NCBI RefSeq assembly: GCF_001039355.2
Contig: NW_019774203.1
Location: 518,558-582,557 of the forward strand
DNA from: Lingula anatina
Lineage: Eukaryota > Brachiopoda > Lingulata > Lingulida > Lingulidae
Direction: 5' to 3'
DNA: 64,000 bases
The position numbers were made by a program, and so were the translations under genes. A model generated the notes under the pieces. It saw only the letters and a program-made list of their open reading frames with translations, did no database searches and was not told where the DNA came from. Positions 12,182-25,064 of this stretch are shown here, in pieces (within the stretch, counting starts at the first letter, position 1; each line of letters starts with the position of its first letter).

Positions 12182-14579
12182 TGTTGTAGTCTAGATGACT
12201 GGTGCAAAAATTGCTCAAAAGGTGGAAAAAGCATGAAACTTGGCACAAATGTTCTTTGGACTATGCTGATCATTTTCAAGGGCAGTGCCTAAAATTTCAA
12301 AGCGTTGCTTAGCAACCGTTGCTAAGGAAGTGATTTACATTAGTAACAAGCTAATTGGACCTTTCTTGTTCAGTTTAAATGATTTAAACAGGCTTTTAAT
12401 AATGTTTCAAACCATCAGAACTATCACTATACTATTTTAAGACATTAAAAACCCAAGTAAACCATTGCAACAGTTGCTAGACAGCATATTACCCTAGCAA
12501 CAAGTATTTAACATGCTCAATTAGCCCAGAAAGTTAGTGTTAAAGTTGATTTTTTGTTGAGTTCCTCTAGACAGAGGGGATTTCAAATGCCATTTATAAT
12601 ATCATTGATGTGAAAAAAACAAAAACATTTTTACACCATCTTTTATGGAAAATAGTTTTTTTAATTTCTTTCAATTTTTGAGTTTTGAGTTTTGAGATTT
12701 CATCTGGGGTTAAATTGAAATTTTCCTGAATTTCACTCAAAGAACCAATAATGTTTGCCAAAAGGGATAAGAAGTTGCTTTTAGTATTTTTAATCCACCT
12801 TTTGTTACTACCGACTCCTGACATTTCGCCGAGAAAAACGCTCTCCACTTACTCTTATTTTCTTCATAAAGAAGTCTTTTAAGCCATGTAAAGTTTAGGG
12901 CCTTGGTAAAATTTTTATTTGCGGTACCTTTTACCGTCCATTTTTGTAATCAGACACCATCCTTGCTCATTTTATTTTATATCTTTTTCCATTCCTGATA
13001 AAGTTAAATATGATATGCATATTTTAAGTATTGAGGGAGGGGGGGGGGTGGTAGGAGAGTTTATACATGCCCTACTTAAGATGAGAAATACTAAAGGTTT
13101 AACCACTTTTGACTTTCCTATTATTGAAAGGTTTCTCAGAGACCAGATTTTCAAGATATTTTTCATTTTGTTCAATATTTTCTAAAAAGTTTTTTCACAT
13201 TGTATTTGGTCAGTTTCTATTCTCTACCAAGTAACTTAAATACACCTGCATGGTTCTATTTTAATTATATTTGTTAATCAATGAAGTTCAAAAGCTTCTG
13301 TTCACACCCAAAGGCCGTTAGATGCCATATCTTACTTCAACCAAGGCTGCTCTACAACAATATAAGAGTATTCGTGCGAGATGAACATATCTGAATCAGC
13401 ACTACGGTGCCATGTCATCAGATACCATGTGCTAACTCTGGTTGGCCTTGTGCGGAACAGTGGGCCTAAGTGGACACATTTGCCAGAAGCTATTGACCTG
13501 TCCAGAGTTGCTCCAGTGTGCATGTAGGTGCAGATGTAGAGGCTGACAATGTGCAAGGGCAAAATGCACTGTATATTGCACATACAAGGGAGAATTAACT
13601 ATTATTATTATTATTATTAACTATTGCAAAGTTTTGTAAAGAGTCGTAAGGTGACAAAAGCATGGAAATGGCTGGTTACTAATTTTGAACATGCTGCCTT
13701 AAAGATGCATACAAAGTCAATTTTTTGTCACAAAAACCAACCAAATGCCAGCATATAGTTACAAGTAGTATAACTAAGAGAATTACTAAAAGGCATTGTT
13801 TAATTTTACCCGAAAATGATGTTTGGACAGATTTTTCTGCTGGCATTCTAAGCTGTATGTCAATGGGACAGGAAAGTAGGTCACGGAAGTAGGTTAAATT
13901 TACAACCATAAATTTAAAGAAAGGAGCAGTCTAAAGGTCTTTTATGGCTGATCGAGTGATCTATTCAGTTTATCCCTTGGCATGTCAAATTTATTTGAGT
14001 CATATAAGAATCTAGTAGAAGTGGTTTACATGTGTTACTGGGAATCCACGCTCCACCGATGCTCGGTTCGTATGTACCTTTAAGTATCTGCACTGGCAAT
14101 TTATTTGATCTGATGTGTGTAAACACACAATTGGTTCAACTTACTGGATTAAAAGTATGAACATCTTGCTCAAAAGTGTAGATCTTAGCTAGTATTATAG
14201 ATTTGCTTTACTGCTTTACTCTATAGACTAATGCAACTTTAAATGCTTGTTGCTAGGGTAATATGCTGCCTAGCAATCGTGGCTAAGGTTAATTTGGGTT
14301 TTAATTGCCTTAAAATAGTCTAGTGATAGTTCTGATGCCCTGAAACATAGTTATTAGCATTTCTAAACCATTTAAACTGGACAAGAAAGGTCTAATTAGC
14401 TTGTTACTAAGGAAATTCACTTCCATAGCAACGGTTGCTAAGCAACGCTTTGAAATTTTGGGCACTGCCCTTGAAAATGATCAGCATAGACCAAAGAACA
14501 TTTGTGCCAAGTTTCTTGCTTTTTCCACATTTTGAGCAATTTGGCCAAAATATAGCACCAGTCATCCAGACTATTGTAC
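12182..14579. mobile_element. Long-armed foldback element (~340-bp inverted arms)
   Basis: The segment 12182-12522 is repeated in inverse orientation at 14240-14579, with about 80-85% identity by eye. Outer ends share tgactggtgc and inner ends share ttgctagggtaatatgct. The arms contain palindromic words such as GTTGCTAAGCAAC. The 1.7 kb interior has no recognisable transposase; a minus ORF (12594-12848) is unassigned. It lies wholly within the 11.7-16.4 kb element, so it is either nested in it or part of it. Confidence 0.75.
13596..13619 (+). repeat. (TTA)n microsatellite
   Basis: Short run of tta/att units. Confidence 0.85.
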
Positions 14580-14766
14580 AAAATACTCAATTATGTAATT
14601 CTTTAATATTTAACTGGTTTCAGCTTCGCCTTCAGCTCTGAAATACAGAAAAGTACACGTGCTGTAAATGCTGACCAAATTGATCATGAAAACGCAATGA
14701 CAATAAATATAAAGTTGATGTTTCAATAGCTAACATTGTTTTTATAGAATAGATAAAAGATGCCAT

Positions 14767-15709
14767 TTACATTTTAGAATAAAAAAAACGCCTATTTTCT
14801 CTGTATTGCTTTAGCTGACCAGCACCCACAGCCAAGGGAAAAATTTTAAGAGACTTTTTCCCTACTAAATTTTCCATAATATACGTGCCGTTTGGCTTCT
14901 TCGCCACTTTTGTGCATGGCCCCATGTACCTTGGGGCAGCTTTGCCTCCCTTTCTATCTTCCCTTCTAAGGTTTTTCTTTAACACTTTTATTCAAATCTG
15001 AAAGTCCTTAGTGAAAGATATGAAAAATGGTATGTATTATCGATGGTTTAAACTAATCTATGCCACACACCAGTAACAATACGTACTATAAAGGAAATTA
15101 CACAATATCAATGCATTTGATAAAGATAAAGATTTTCTGTGAAAATAATAAAATACTTAAGTTTTAGTCCTAAGTGTATCATTAGCAAGAAATTAATTCA
15201 TACCTCACTCTGGTGTCTCAAGTCGTAGTATATATACCTTTTTTTCGCTTTTCTTGGACAGTACGGATACAACACTGTACAGATGTACTTGTTTGCATTG
15301 TACGATTTCTCCATTGCCACAAGGTCAATTCCAATCTGCAATAGATATCTGATAAAAACATAAACATAAAGTAATATCTGTGTTAAAGGAAAAAGGCATT
15401 GCTGGTGTGTTAAATTTTGGCCTGTCATATAAAATAATTGATTGATAACCATTTCATAATCTTTATTAAGCTTTTTTTTCTATATTTTTCATGTGTAATT
15501 ATTAAAAAGGGGTAACTACCTGGCTCCATGGCTTACAAAAAGACACTGGTACTGGGTGGAGAGGAGGTGTGGTGTTCTTAGCTTTTGGATTTTGCATTTG
15601 CCATCTATGGCACCTAGCTATGTATTTTTTTTTACATCATCTGACATGCGATGTCAAACGAAATGTTGCTACACTTTGAGGAGAGTCTTTGTGACTCCCA
15701 TGTGACCAC
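14767..15709 (-). pseudogene. Intron-containing gypsy/GINGER-like integrase relic
   Basis: Minus-strand exons can be placed. Exon 15709-15520 has the HHCC-region start GGHMGVTKTLLKV, then, after stops and shifts, QMQNPKAKNTTPPLHPVPV and KPWSQ. A GT donor follows, then a 184-bp intron, and an acceptor ttgcag at 15337-15336. The next exon (from 15335) reads IGIDLVAMEKSYNANKYICTV, the start of the rve core with its first catalytic Asp. A final exon (14997-14767, acceptor tttcag) gives the GPY/F-type C-terminal module (APRYMGPCTKV, PNGTYIMEN, QLKQYR) and a stop. The second Asp and the Glu of the DDE triad are missing. Introns argue for a domesticated (GIN1/KRBA2-like) or DNA-transposon integrase over a retrotransposon copy. 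It is now broken. Confidence 0.65.
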
Positions 15710-16269
15710 CTACATTAAAACATTAAAAGAGACATGAAAGAAAATGCAAAACACTTAAAGCATATGATGCCAACCAAATGATTTTAAAATATGCTGTCTG
15801 CACATAAGTTGCGCCCTTAAAACACGGGTGTATATCTTTATGTGGGTTTAGCTTTTACGTTGGTTTATCTAGTGAATGCAGTAATATACACCAAGCGTAA
15901 AATGAGCTTGCATGCCCATCGAAAAGTATTCACTAAATATCGTGATAAAATAAAAAATAACATTGGGATATCGATAAAAAGGATCAATTTTAGTTAAAGA
16001 ATTTGTTTACAGAAACGCTATGAGACTAAAGGGGCTTCTGTGTGACACGATCCTGTTTACTCACCATATCCATATCAGCTGTTGGCCACTCTCATTTCAT
16101 CCCTGCATCTCTGCCACTGTACCACAAAGGAAGCTGTGCCGAAAACGCGAAACACCGTGACTCTTATTGTCAACGCCTTTTCGTGTTCAGTAGTAATACA
16201 GTATGAATATTGATGACTATGTTTATGAACACTTAATACATTCATAAATATTTAAATTAGAGGACAAGC

Positions 16270-16440
16270 ACGGACTCTGAGTTTTGCTATATTGTAACGT
16301 GACAGAAAGTCCGTGTAATAGAGAGTCCGGGGGACCCTCTATTACACGGACTCTCTGTCACACTAGAGGGACCCTGGTTTCTGAAACCGGGAGTCCGCGG
16401 ACTCTATGTTTCGACGGACTCTGTGTCACTTTACACCGGG
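16270..16440. repeat. Right GTCC ladder with long hairpin
   Basis: The segment 16300-16362 forms a near-perfect hairpin: gtgacagaaagtccgtgta and its partner tacacggactctctgtcac. More tccg/cgga pairs follow up to the CACCGGG end. Confidence 0.8.
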
Positions 16441-17639
16441 AGGCTATTAATCGTTGGCATGTGGAATTTTTGCAATCTGTTATGCCCATATCTGAGTAAT
16501 TTAGGGTGTTTTATGGTATGTACACCAATTATAATAACGTTTTAGAGTCTTTAAAGGGCCATGTGAAAACCAGGAAGTAGTTCGCAACTGACAACTAAAG
16601 CGTTTTTAGACGTTTATATGTCCATTTTACATGATTTTCCACGCATATGATCACACTAATACACATATTATATGGGGTACACACTAATCAGTGACAAATG
16701 CCATAACAAAGGTGACGTTCTGACAGCCTCCCATGACATCACACATCCGACACAATTCTGGTCTCCTCCAGTACCCTTTATTTATTTATTCAACCGGGGA
16801 CGACGCGTTGGGAGGCGTGTGAGACCATTACAGGATCAAGCAGTATTCCTTTCATGTAGGTCCGCCATATTTAGGCCGTGGCCTAGATAGCACTCTGCTC
16901 TTCTCATTCTGAATGACCTGCTGCGTATGACACTCAAGGCTGATAACATTTTACAAAGTAAACTAGTACTAAGACTGAATTGTGATGTTTCTTTTATCAA
17001 ACCATGACAACTGAAATGATATATTATATGTTTTATGAAAAGTGTTTTGTGAAGAGAGTTCCTGGCATCGATACACACAAAAAAGCACATGTAACCCTTT
17101 TCAACAAATGTTGTTGGTCTTTGTCAAAGCCTTGAGTGTCCAGTGGCATGAGTACCCAGATAAAGATAGGGCGTATTGTAATCTCTCTCTAAACACCATT
17201 TCGGATTTTCACTAGTCAGGAAGGTGAGATCGTCTATATTCAACCTTAATCAGGACCAAACTGTATTCAAGACATGCTGCCAGATATCTTTGTACCCTAA
17301 ACTGCACTAGAAACTAGAAACTGCACTAGTGGGGTGTGGTGAATGAGAATCAGACTTCACTTTATTTACTTTATAAAATTATCACGTGTTTAATGTTTCT
17401 ATTCTTTAAACAATTTCGATTTAAACTGCTTATAATTCTACCACCAGCGTAGGCGCTGGCGGTACACATGGTTTTAGTCCCGACCCTGTTCCGCCGGCTC
17501 CGCCGCCTTGTCACCGTTACCGCTTCTCCTCCTAGACTACAAAGGCCTGCGTACCCATCTCTTGGGTTTAGGTCACCTATAATCTCAACTCGTCCCATGT
17601 AAAATTTGGGCTTCATCAGTGCTGGGGTCTAAGTGGCGC
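16441..17639. other. No gene recognised
   Basis: I find no domain-bearing ORF and no element ends here. Confidence 0.5.
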
Positions 17640-20600
17640 TAATTGCAATGCACCCAAAATTGGCAAAATTAGGTGCAGGAATTATGGGAAAAATTTCTAC
17701 AGACGGCTGACCGAAAGTCATATGTGGAGATTTCAAATATGACCTTGGATTTGACCTTTGACCTTTATTTCAAGGTCAAACGGGCCAAAAATTTCAAAAA
17801 AATGAATTTTTTTACGAAAAAAAAAGTTCATCTTTCATCTCCGTGAGTTTGGGGTCAATCGGTGCATTTTCACGGGAAAAGCGGCCATAAGATACCGAAA
17901 CTGAAAACTGTCTCTAATTTGGGAACCTTTAATGCTAGAGACCTATTCTTTTTGCATTTTGTAGAGCATGTCAAGCTCAACACTGAAAGTGGTCTCCATT
18001 TTTTTTTATTTCCATACGGTTTACAAGTTATATCAAAAAGTACATTGTGGTAAAAGCAAAATGTGCAACACGGTAATATGTAATAAATTTTGAACCTCTG
18101 GAAAAGATAACATAAGGCTTGGCGAGACAACTTCTGGTCATAAATGACATTATTTCATGAAATTTGAACATCTGGAACTTCTGATCACCTCCCATTTCAA
18201 GAATTTTGGCCTAAATGACCTTTTCTTTATTTCAGTTAATTTCTTCTGTAGGAAATTTATGGCACATTATTGTAACTCCAAAATTGTAGCATTTAGTCCC
18301 TTATATCTCTAAACTGGCAGAGATAGGTCCATAGTTACTATTCAAGTTGAATAGGAAGTCATATGCTGGCAATTTAAATATGACCTTGAAATTGACCTTT
18401 GACCTATTTTTCACCATGAACTGAACTTTGCAACATTCAAGTCTCTTACATCTCCAAAACTGCTAATTTCTTTCCCTTTTAACTCCAAAATTGGCAGAGA
18501 TAGGTCCATAGATACTATTGAAGTTGAATAGGAAGTCATATGTTGGTCATCTTAAGCCTGGGTCACACTGCGCTTGCAACCTTTTGGCACCCTCTTTGCA
18601 ACCTCAGTCGCAAGGAGGTTGCCATAGGTTTTAAAATGGGCACATAAGGTTGGTAACAGGTCGCCTGCGATCGTTGACACATGAAGGCCGTTTTTTGTGC
18701 ACCGACAACCAGTGCGACTGAAGATGAAAATTATTGGTATTCTTAAGGTTGCCTATCGGTCTTTCCTTGGTTGTCAGTAGGTTGCTATAACCAGTATAAT
18801 ACCATTTGCAACTACACGGTCGATTGACAGTATTTAGGCGACTGGTCGCTTACACGTTTTTTACCAGTCGCAAGTAGTCAGCAGCAGGTCGCTAGAAGGT
18901 TGCAGTTGTAACTGCATGGTCGATTGACGGTCTTTAGTCTCTTGGTCGCTTACAGGTTTTTTACCGATCGCAGGCGTTCGAAAATATGTCGCAGGAAGGT
19001 TGCAAGCGACTGCAATAAAATAGGCGTAGGATGGTGGTCTATTTGGGCAAAGACTTTTTTCATAATTTGTTATGTAAATCTTCTAAACATCAAGGTCATG
19101 AATCATAATATTTTTAGAAAAAGAAAACATAAAATGCATTTGTTGGCATTATTTAATATCAATTGCCAAGGCTTTCACAAACCAGGTATTTCACACTTGT
19201 ACGAAACCAAAAAAAAAAAAAAAAAAAAAGTAATGCTAAAAGCAATGCACGATTTTTTGACTCTACGTTTATTTATTATATCATTTTGCTAAAATCATAG
19301 GTAAAATGCCGAAAACCTCAATTATATATTGCTGTATGTTATTTAAAATTTGCGAAGCCATATTATCAGAGTAAACAATGAAACAAATACAAGAATGCAG
19401 AGAAAACGGAAAATAAAAACAATTTAATGAGCAAGGTATAACTGCTATTTCATATCATAATTAATCAATCAAAATTATCCACAAATAATTGAACAAATCG
19501 TTAAATGTGTCCAATAGATTTTAATAAAAATAGTTTCAACACAAACAATTTAACATCTTCCCAGTGCTTGGTACCCTCACTACAAGGATGAGAGTGTAAA
19601 AAGTACACGATGCGCATGGCTTGTCACGATTTAATTACGTTGTATTGTAAGTGGCAAACGCCTAGGGTTAGAAATACAAAGGGAAAACCCCACATTCGGT
19701 TGCAAATCAGTTGGAAAGCAGTCGTTGCAACCGGTTGCCGACCTTTTTGCAACCGGTGACAGTTGCAAGTCGCAAAGAGGTATTTTGTTCAGGGTGACCG
19801 TAACTGCACAGGCCTTGCGACCTCAAAGAGACCAAGTATTTGACCAAGAAAATATTAAAGAGCATTATGAGATTAATAAGGATTTAAACGTATGCAAGTT
19901 TATGTTTTTATTTTCGAGTTTTTTTTTTACTCTTTTTACTTCTTAGGTAAGCAAAGTCAATTATTATAGCAGTCCCCTCTTTTTGAAAAGGAGTCGTTTT
20001 ACTAGAGCATTTTTGTATTTTGAGAGGGGAATTGATGGGAAAGCAGCTACTGTCACAAGTATATTCATGTATATTCTGTGCGATCTTGCTGCTACCAGTT
20101 GACAAGCGATTGCTACAGTCCTGCAACCTGTTTTCGGTCACCAAGTGGTTGCAGACAGGTTGTTTATCGCTCGGCAAACAGTGTGCGACTGGTAACCTAT
20201 AACTTGAAGATGGTCTATAAGAGGTTGCAGATACCATACTGCAACCTTGTTGCAACCGGTTTGCGACTGCTTGCCGATCAAAATTGACCATAGCTTCTTA
20301 ATTAGCTTGCAAAGTGATCGCAAGCGACCGCCAGATTTTGTGGTTGCAAAAAGGTTGCAAAAAGGTCGGAAGCGCAGTGTGACCGGGCCTACTGTGACTT
20401 TAAAATTGACTTTTGACTTTTTTTTTCATGATAAACTGCTCTTTGCAAATTTTCTGATCTTTCTCCAAAATAGGCAAAGATATGCACATAGTTACTATTA
20501 AACCTGAATAGGAAGTCCTATAATGGCAATCTAACTTTGAGCTCAAAATTGACCTTTGACCTTATTTTCACAATGAACTGAACTTTACAAATTTTCCTTC

Positions 20601-21230
20601 CCTTTTGTCCCTAGAACTGGCAGAGTAACTAGTAACTATTGAAGAAGAAATCATAAACTGGTAATCTGTGACCTTGAAATTGACTTTTGACCTACTTTTC
20701 ATGATAAATTGCACTTTGCAAGTTTTCTGATCTTAATATCACAAAAAAACTGGCAAAGATACGCCCATAGTAAGTAATAAACATGAATAGGAAGTGATAT
20801 ACTGGCAATCTAACTGTGACCCTGAAATTAACCTTTGACCCAATTTTCAGCATGAACTGATCTTTGCAAATTTCCTAAAACCGCCAGAGATACCCCTAAA
20901 GTTGTTGTTGAACTTGAATAGGAGGTCATACACTGGCAATCTAACTGCGACCTTCAAATTGACATTTGACCTACTTTTTTTAATGAACTGCTTTTTGCAT
21001 GTTTTCTGGCCTTTAAATCTCCAAAATTGGCAAAGAAATGCCCATGGATACTATTGGACTTGAATAGAAATTCATCTACTGTGATATTAAAATTGACCTT
21101 TGACCCGTTTCTTCTCCGTGAACTGAGCTTTGCATACTTTCTTGCCCCTCATATCTTCAAAACTAGCAGAGATGTGCCCGGTGTTGCCCCTAGGTTTTCT
21201 CTTTTGTCAGCATATATGCACCACTGACGA
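17640..21230 (+). repeat. Tandem array (~130-165-bp units) carrying DR1-like motifs
   Basis: Units share the order TGGCAGAGATA, ATAGTTACTATT, GAATAGGAAGTCATA, TGACCTTGAAATTGACCTTTGACC, then GAACTGA..TTTGCAA. Complete or partial units centre near 17755, 18397, 20413, 20553, 20688, 20833, 20962 and 21099. The array is split by the 18555-20389 element. TTGACCTTTGACC is the reverse of AGGTCAAAGGTCA, a direct repeat of nuclear-receptor half sites with one-base spacing. A diverged remnant of the first unit occurs in reverse at 33560-33710. Confidence 0.8.
18555..20389. mobile_element. 1.8-kb TIR element with GGTTGCAA/GGTCGC ladders, TA target duplication
   Basis: The left end AGCCTGGGTCACACTGCGCT pairs with the right end AGCGCAGTGTGACCGGGCC. 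TA flanks both sides (18553-18554 and 20390-20391). The surrounding array sequence resumes in register, so the insertion is clear. Both ends (18570-19010 and 19700-20360) are dense in ggttgcaa, ggtcgc and gcaagcgac words. The interior has a poly-A run near 19210 and no transposase. It is a non-autonomous element. Confidence 0.75.
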
Positions 21231-21239
21231 CACATTTTA

Positions 21240-22555
21240 AGGAAAACCAAAGGGCCTTTTGTCTAGAGAATCACAAGAGTGATCAGTGTTAGGAAAATGC
21301 AGGCCAATTCGAAAATCTGCTTGATTGTACCATTTTTAGATATATATTTTTTGCATATTTTGAGAACTTTTGCTGTTTGCTTTTTATAGAGCTTGTCAAG
21401 CAGAAGACTGGTAGTGGTGATCCCTTTTTGGGGGGTTTTCATACCAATGCGCCTACTCCAGCTGGTGGTACAATATCCGGAGGCGGTATCGCCTCTCTGA
21501 TCCTCTAGTAAACATTGACTCTGTTATGATTTATTTAAAATAACATTTCAGAATGAAAGAATCTTAGGTCGTTTGTAAATTTTTTTTCGTGAAAAAAATT
21601 CCAGGGGCCGACAAAATTTTTCGGTTCTTACTGGCTTTAATTCCCATTCACTGTTTCAAAAACGCCGTATAAACACGTATGGAATCTGAAATACCAGTAT
21701 TTTTCCCAAAATTCACATTAACACAGCGTGAGCAGAAAAGCGATAGGTTTCACTATTTCAGGTAATTTCTATGGTTTAAAGTACATCAATTTCAGAGTAA
21801 GTGAAAGGATACTTGCATTGATAACCTTCTTTATTGTATAATTTCCTGCCCGGAATTAAAAGGAAAACAAAACATTAAGAAGTCCGCAACAACAATTATT
21901 TTGTACATATGTGTATATGATGATTTAATTATAATACTCTGGCCTCAATATGTGCTTTAATTTCTTTAATTTCTAATGTACCGTACTCGGATTAAGAATG
22001 TGTACATTTACCCCGTGGACCATTTGAAGATTACACTGCGATTAATGCGGTGGAAAATACAATAGAGAGAGTGTATAATGATTGGGTCGCTAAACGATTG
22101 TTGACGGCATATAGTAACTAGCCTAATCCCTTGGTCGCCTGGGTAGCCACGCCCCCTTAGAGTACTTATGTAAACAAACGGTCTCCCGTAGCGAACTATC
22201 CTTTTGTTCAACAGCTTCGTNTTGTGTTTGTGCGTTCGAATTTTGAAGGGATTTATACGGCCCTCCATTGTTTGTCCGCCCCCTTCTATTCACAAGATAG
22301 GGATTAAAACATTTCGAACGTGGTTACACCGGTGTACAACGGAAACAAAATTATTCCGACCACTGTACACAACAGAATGCTCATGAATATACTGTTATAG
22401 TGAGGTTGGACGACGTTCTGGAGCTTTCGAACGTTTATTCACCGACCCTCTTTTCATACAATTTCACAAATGTTTAAACTATATTTATCCGTGCTGACCA
22501 TGCATTTACTTTTACTTTGACATGTTCTATTTTTCTACCACGAAACCAAATTCTA
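21240..22555. other. No gene recognised; single ambiguous base at 22221
   Basis: No supported coding or transposon signal. Confidence 0.45.
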
Positions 22556-22559
22556 CACT

Positions 22560-24806
22560 TGTTGGCTCTTAAAGAAATTTAACATAGGTTCAAAAACTCC
22601 CTATCCTTTAACTCATTTGATTCCGTTTTAAATATTTTCTACATGTTAAACTGATTTATTTTCGTGACAATGCCGAATATATACAAACATAATACATAAA
22701 ACAATAATGTGAATATATATGTAACGGCCCAACCCTATGGGCTTACAAAGTCACCGGTTTTTAAACATTGATTATATAGCAACTTCTTTCTGACCTGGAA
22801 GCAGTTAAAGAAAAACCTCGCTGTGCTTCTATGAAAGTCTGTAAAAAGCACTTGAGGTCTCTCCTTAACCTCCTCCAGGTCATGAAAGATAAGATCGCCC
22901 ACTTTTACTTTGTCACACCATTTTTCCTGAATTTTTTTTTAAATTGGACAATCAAATAAAACATGATACTCTTCTTCTACTTTTTTATCGTTACAGAAAT
23001 ACAGAGTCGATCTAATTTTTTGTCAACAAAGCGGCCTATTTCTACATAAAATGGATCCTGATCTGAACTGGGCCATGATAGATCTTTCTGCAGCTTTTAA
23101 ATTATACTTAACATAATTTCCCACTACTAAGTTTTCTTTAAGTTTTCTATAGACCCAACTGGGATTTTGAACACGGCTTCCTTCTATACTCTCTCTTGCA
23201 GTTTAAATAATATATTCTTTATAACGCCAACATCACAAGAAACTAAATCATTAAACAAATACTCCATTTCACAAACAGTTAAAACTTGAGAGGCCTGAGC
23301 ACACCAATTAATGTTACCCTCTTTTGCCAAGTCATAATCTCTAAGCAACATTTGTTTTCAAGTCTGTTCCACAATCTTATAAGGTGCAACCATCTTTTAT
23401 ACTTAGTATTCATCCAACCTATATCTCCTTCTATGGCCAGAAGAAGAGTAAATCTGTGCACCCCAAAATACCCTGGAGGCTCTAAAAAGAAATTTTATCT
23501 AGCTGCTTATAGTCATTACATCCCCCAAACACCTGCTGCATATTCTAGAATGGGACTAACACAAGAATAAAAAAGCTTTGTGTATATGGAATACCCCATA
23601 TATCCTTGATGTTTATACTTAGCTATTATGGAACCCAGTGCCCTACCTGCAGCATGAGACATCACATCTGCATTTGTACTATAATTAAATGTATCTGCTA
23701 AGGTAACTCCAAGATATTTATAAGACTTTTCATAATCAAGTAGCACTCCATCTCAGTTAAATTGAAAGTTACTCCTTTCAACCCCTGGTTTTCTGAAATG
23801 TACGATTTTTGTTTTCTTTTGGTTAACAAATAAACTCCATTTATAGGCTCACTCACTTAGCTTATCAAACATAGCTTGAACGTTTTTCCCGGTAGGAGCA
23901 ATAAATACCACATCATCTGCATGTCTCCTACCATTTCACAAGCTACTGTACATGCAAATGTATATATGTTTCTAATAGCCCAGTATACTTTACCATCAAT
24001 ACCAGATCTCAATAATTTGCACATTAAATAATCTCTGTCGATGCAATGAAATGCTTTATGAAAGTCTATGAAAGCACAAAAGGTTGATAATGCAACATTA
24101 AGTCTATTCCTTATGATAGAATCCAAGGCAAATATGTGATCTTGACAAGACCTATCCCTGCGAAAACCATTCTGCTCATCTACTAGAAACTTTCTGTTGT
24201 CAAAAAAACTCAGTTAATCTGTCGTTTAAAAAACTCGTGTACATTTTTGCTGAACAATATAATAAACTAATTCCTCTATAATTCAGAGGAACCCTCTGAT
24301 CTAATTTACTGTCCTTCCGCCATACTGAGGGTATCTTTCCTGAATCCAAGCATTACTGAACCAATTTATGCATAACTTTAGTAGCATTATTACCTTTGTA
24401 CACTTCGTTGGGTAGCATGTCTATTCTACGTGCTTTTCCTTTTTTTTCATTTTGGCTATTTCACGAACTATTTCACTAATAATAATATTCCTCTTCAATA
24501 TCTCATTACTTTCATACAGAGGTTCTATCATGTATTGCTCTTTCAAACTATTAATACTTTGTATGTCAGCCTTGTGTTTGTCTCTTCTAGGCTCATTATT
24601 CCCCTAGTTAATGTACAGTATTTGGAAATCATCCCTGCATTTATTTATTACAGTGTCTATATCAATGGTAACTTTTCCATCAACATAAACTTCTAATGGA
24701 ATGGTTTTGTTTTTACGAGGACCTACCTGTTCACTTGTTGCCAAAATTGCTTAGATTCAAAAACTCCCTATTCTTTAACTTATCTGATTCCGTTTTAAAT
24801 ATTTTC
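22560..24806 (-). mobile_element. LINE (non-LTR retrotransposon) relic
   Basis: On the minus strand, 24126-23857 encodes an RT palm segment (FCAFIDFHKAFHCIDRDYL) with the first catalytic Asp (FIDF). 23746-23516 encodes the post-RT region (YLGVTLADTF, ILEYAAGVWG). 23461-23279 encodes the downstream module (GDIGWMNTKYKRWL, IRLWNRLENK) typical of many invertebrate LINEs. Frames are broken by shifts and stops. The upstream pre-RT segment near 24730-24806 is repeated at 22560-22650, so the element contains or abuts a partial second copy. No endonuclease domain was identified. Confidence 0.75.
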
Positions 24807-25064
24807 TACAATAACTGAAAGTGTAAGTCATTTACTTTACAACGATACTGTATAACAAAATCAAAATGAAAACAAAATTACTTGTCACTGGTGCATGTTA
24901 GCCGTTTCATCTTTATAGTCAAAATACATTTCTCAAGAAAAAAAACCCATGGAATTTTTGTTCATTGAAATTGATTGAAATTTGGACTATCTGTACATGG
25001 AATGGCTGATTTTAGTCTTTATGAACGAATTGCAGTGTGTCTCACAATGTCAGGCTTTGTTGTC

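Larger units (their letters stand above)
11734..16440. mobile_element. 4.7-kb TIR element with GTCC/GGAC ladder ends
   Basis: The left end CCCGGTGTAGCGTG..AGAGTCCG matches the reverse complement of the right end, CCCGGTGTAAAGTG..AGAGTCCG. Each terminus continues into about 170-220 bp of alternating GTCC and GGAC motifs spaced by AT-rich, locally self-complementary words (11734-11950 and 16270-16440). The interior carries an intron-containing integrase relic (minus, 14767-15709) and a nested long-armed foldback (12182-14579). The same terminal word (CCGGTGT) and ladder occur in smaller elements at 37.5-38.3 and 57.7-59.6 kb. I do not see a clear target duplication. A GINGER-type DNA transposon, with integrase-like transposase and TIRs, is a reasonable but unproven reading. 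Confidence 0.55.

Noticed and set aside
12594-12848. 84-codon minus ORF as a transposase fragment inside the foldback
   Set aside because: No catalytic motif or recognisable domain; composition fits chance AT-rich ORF.
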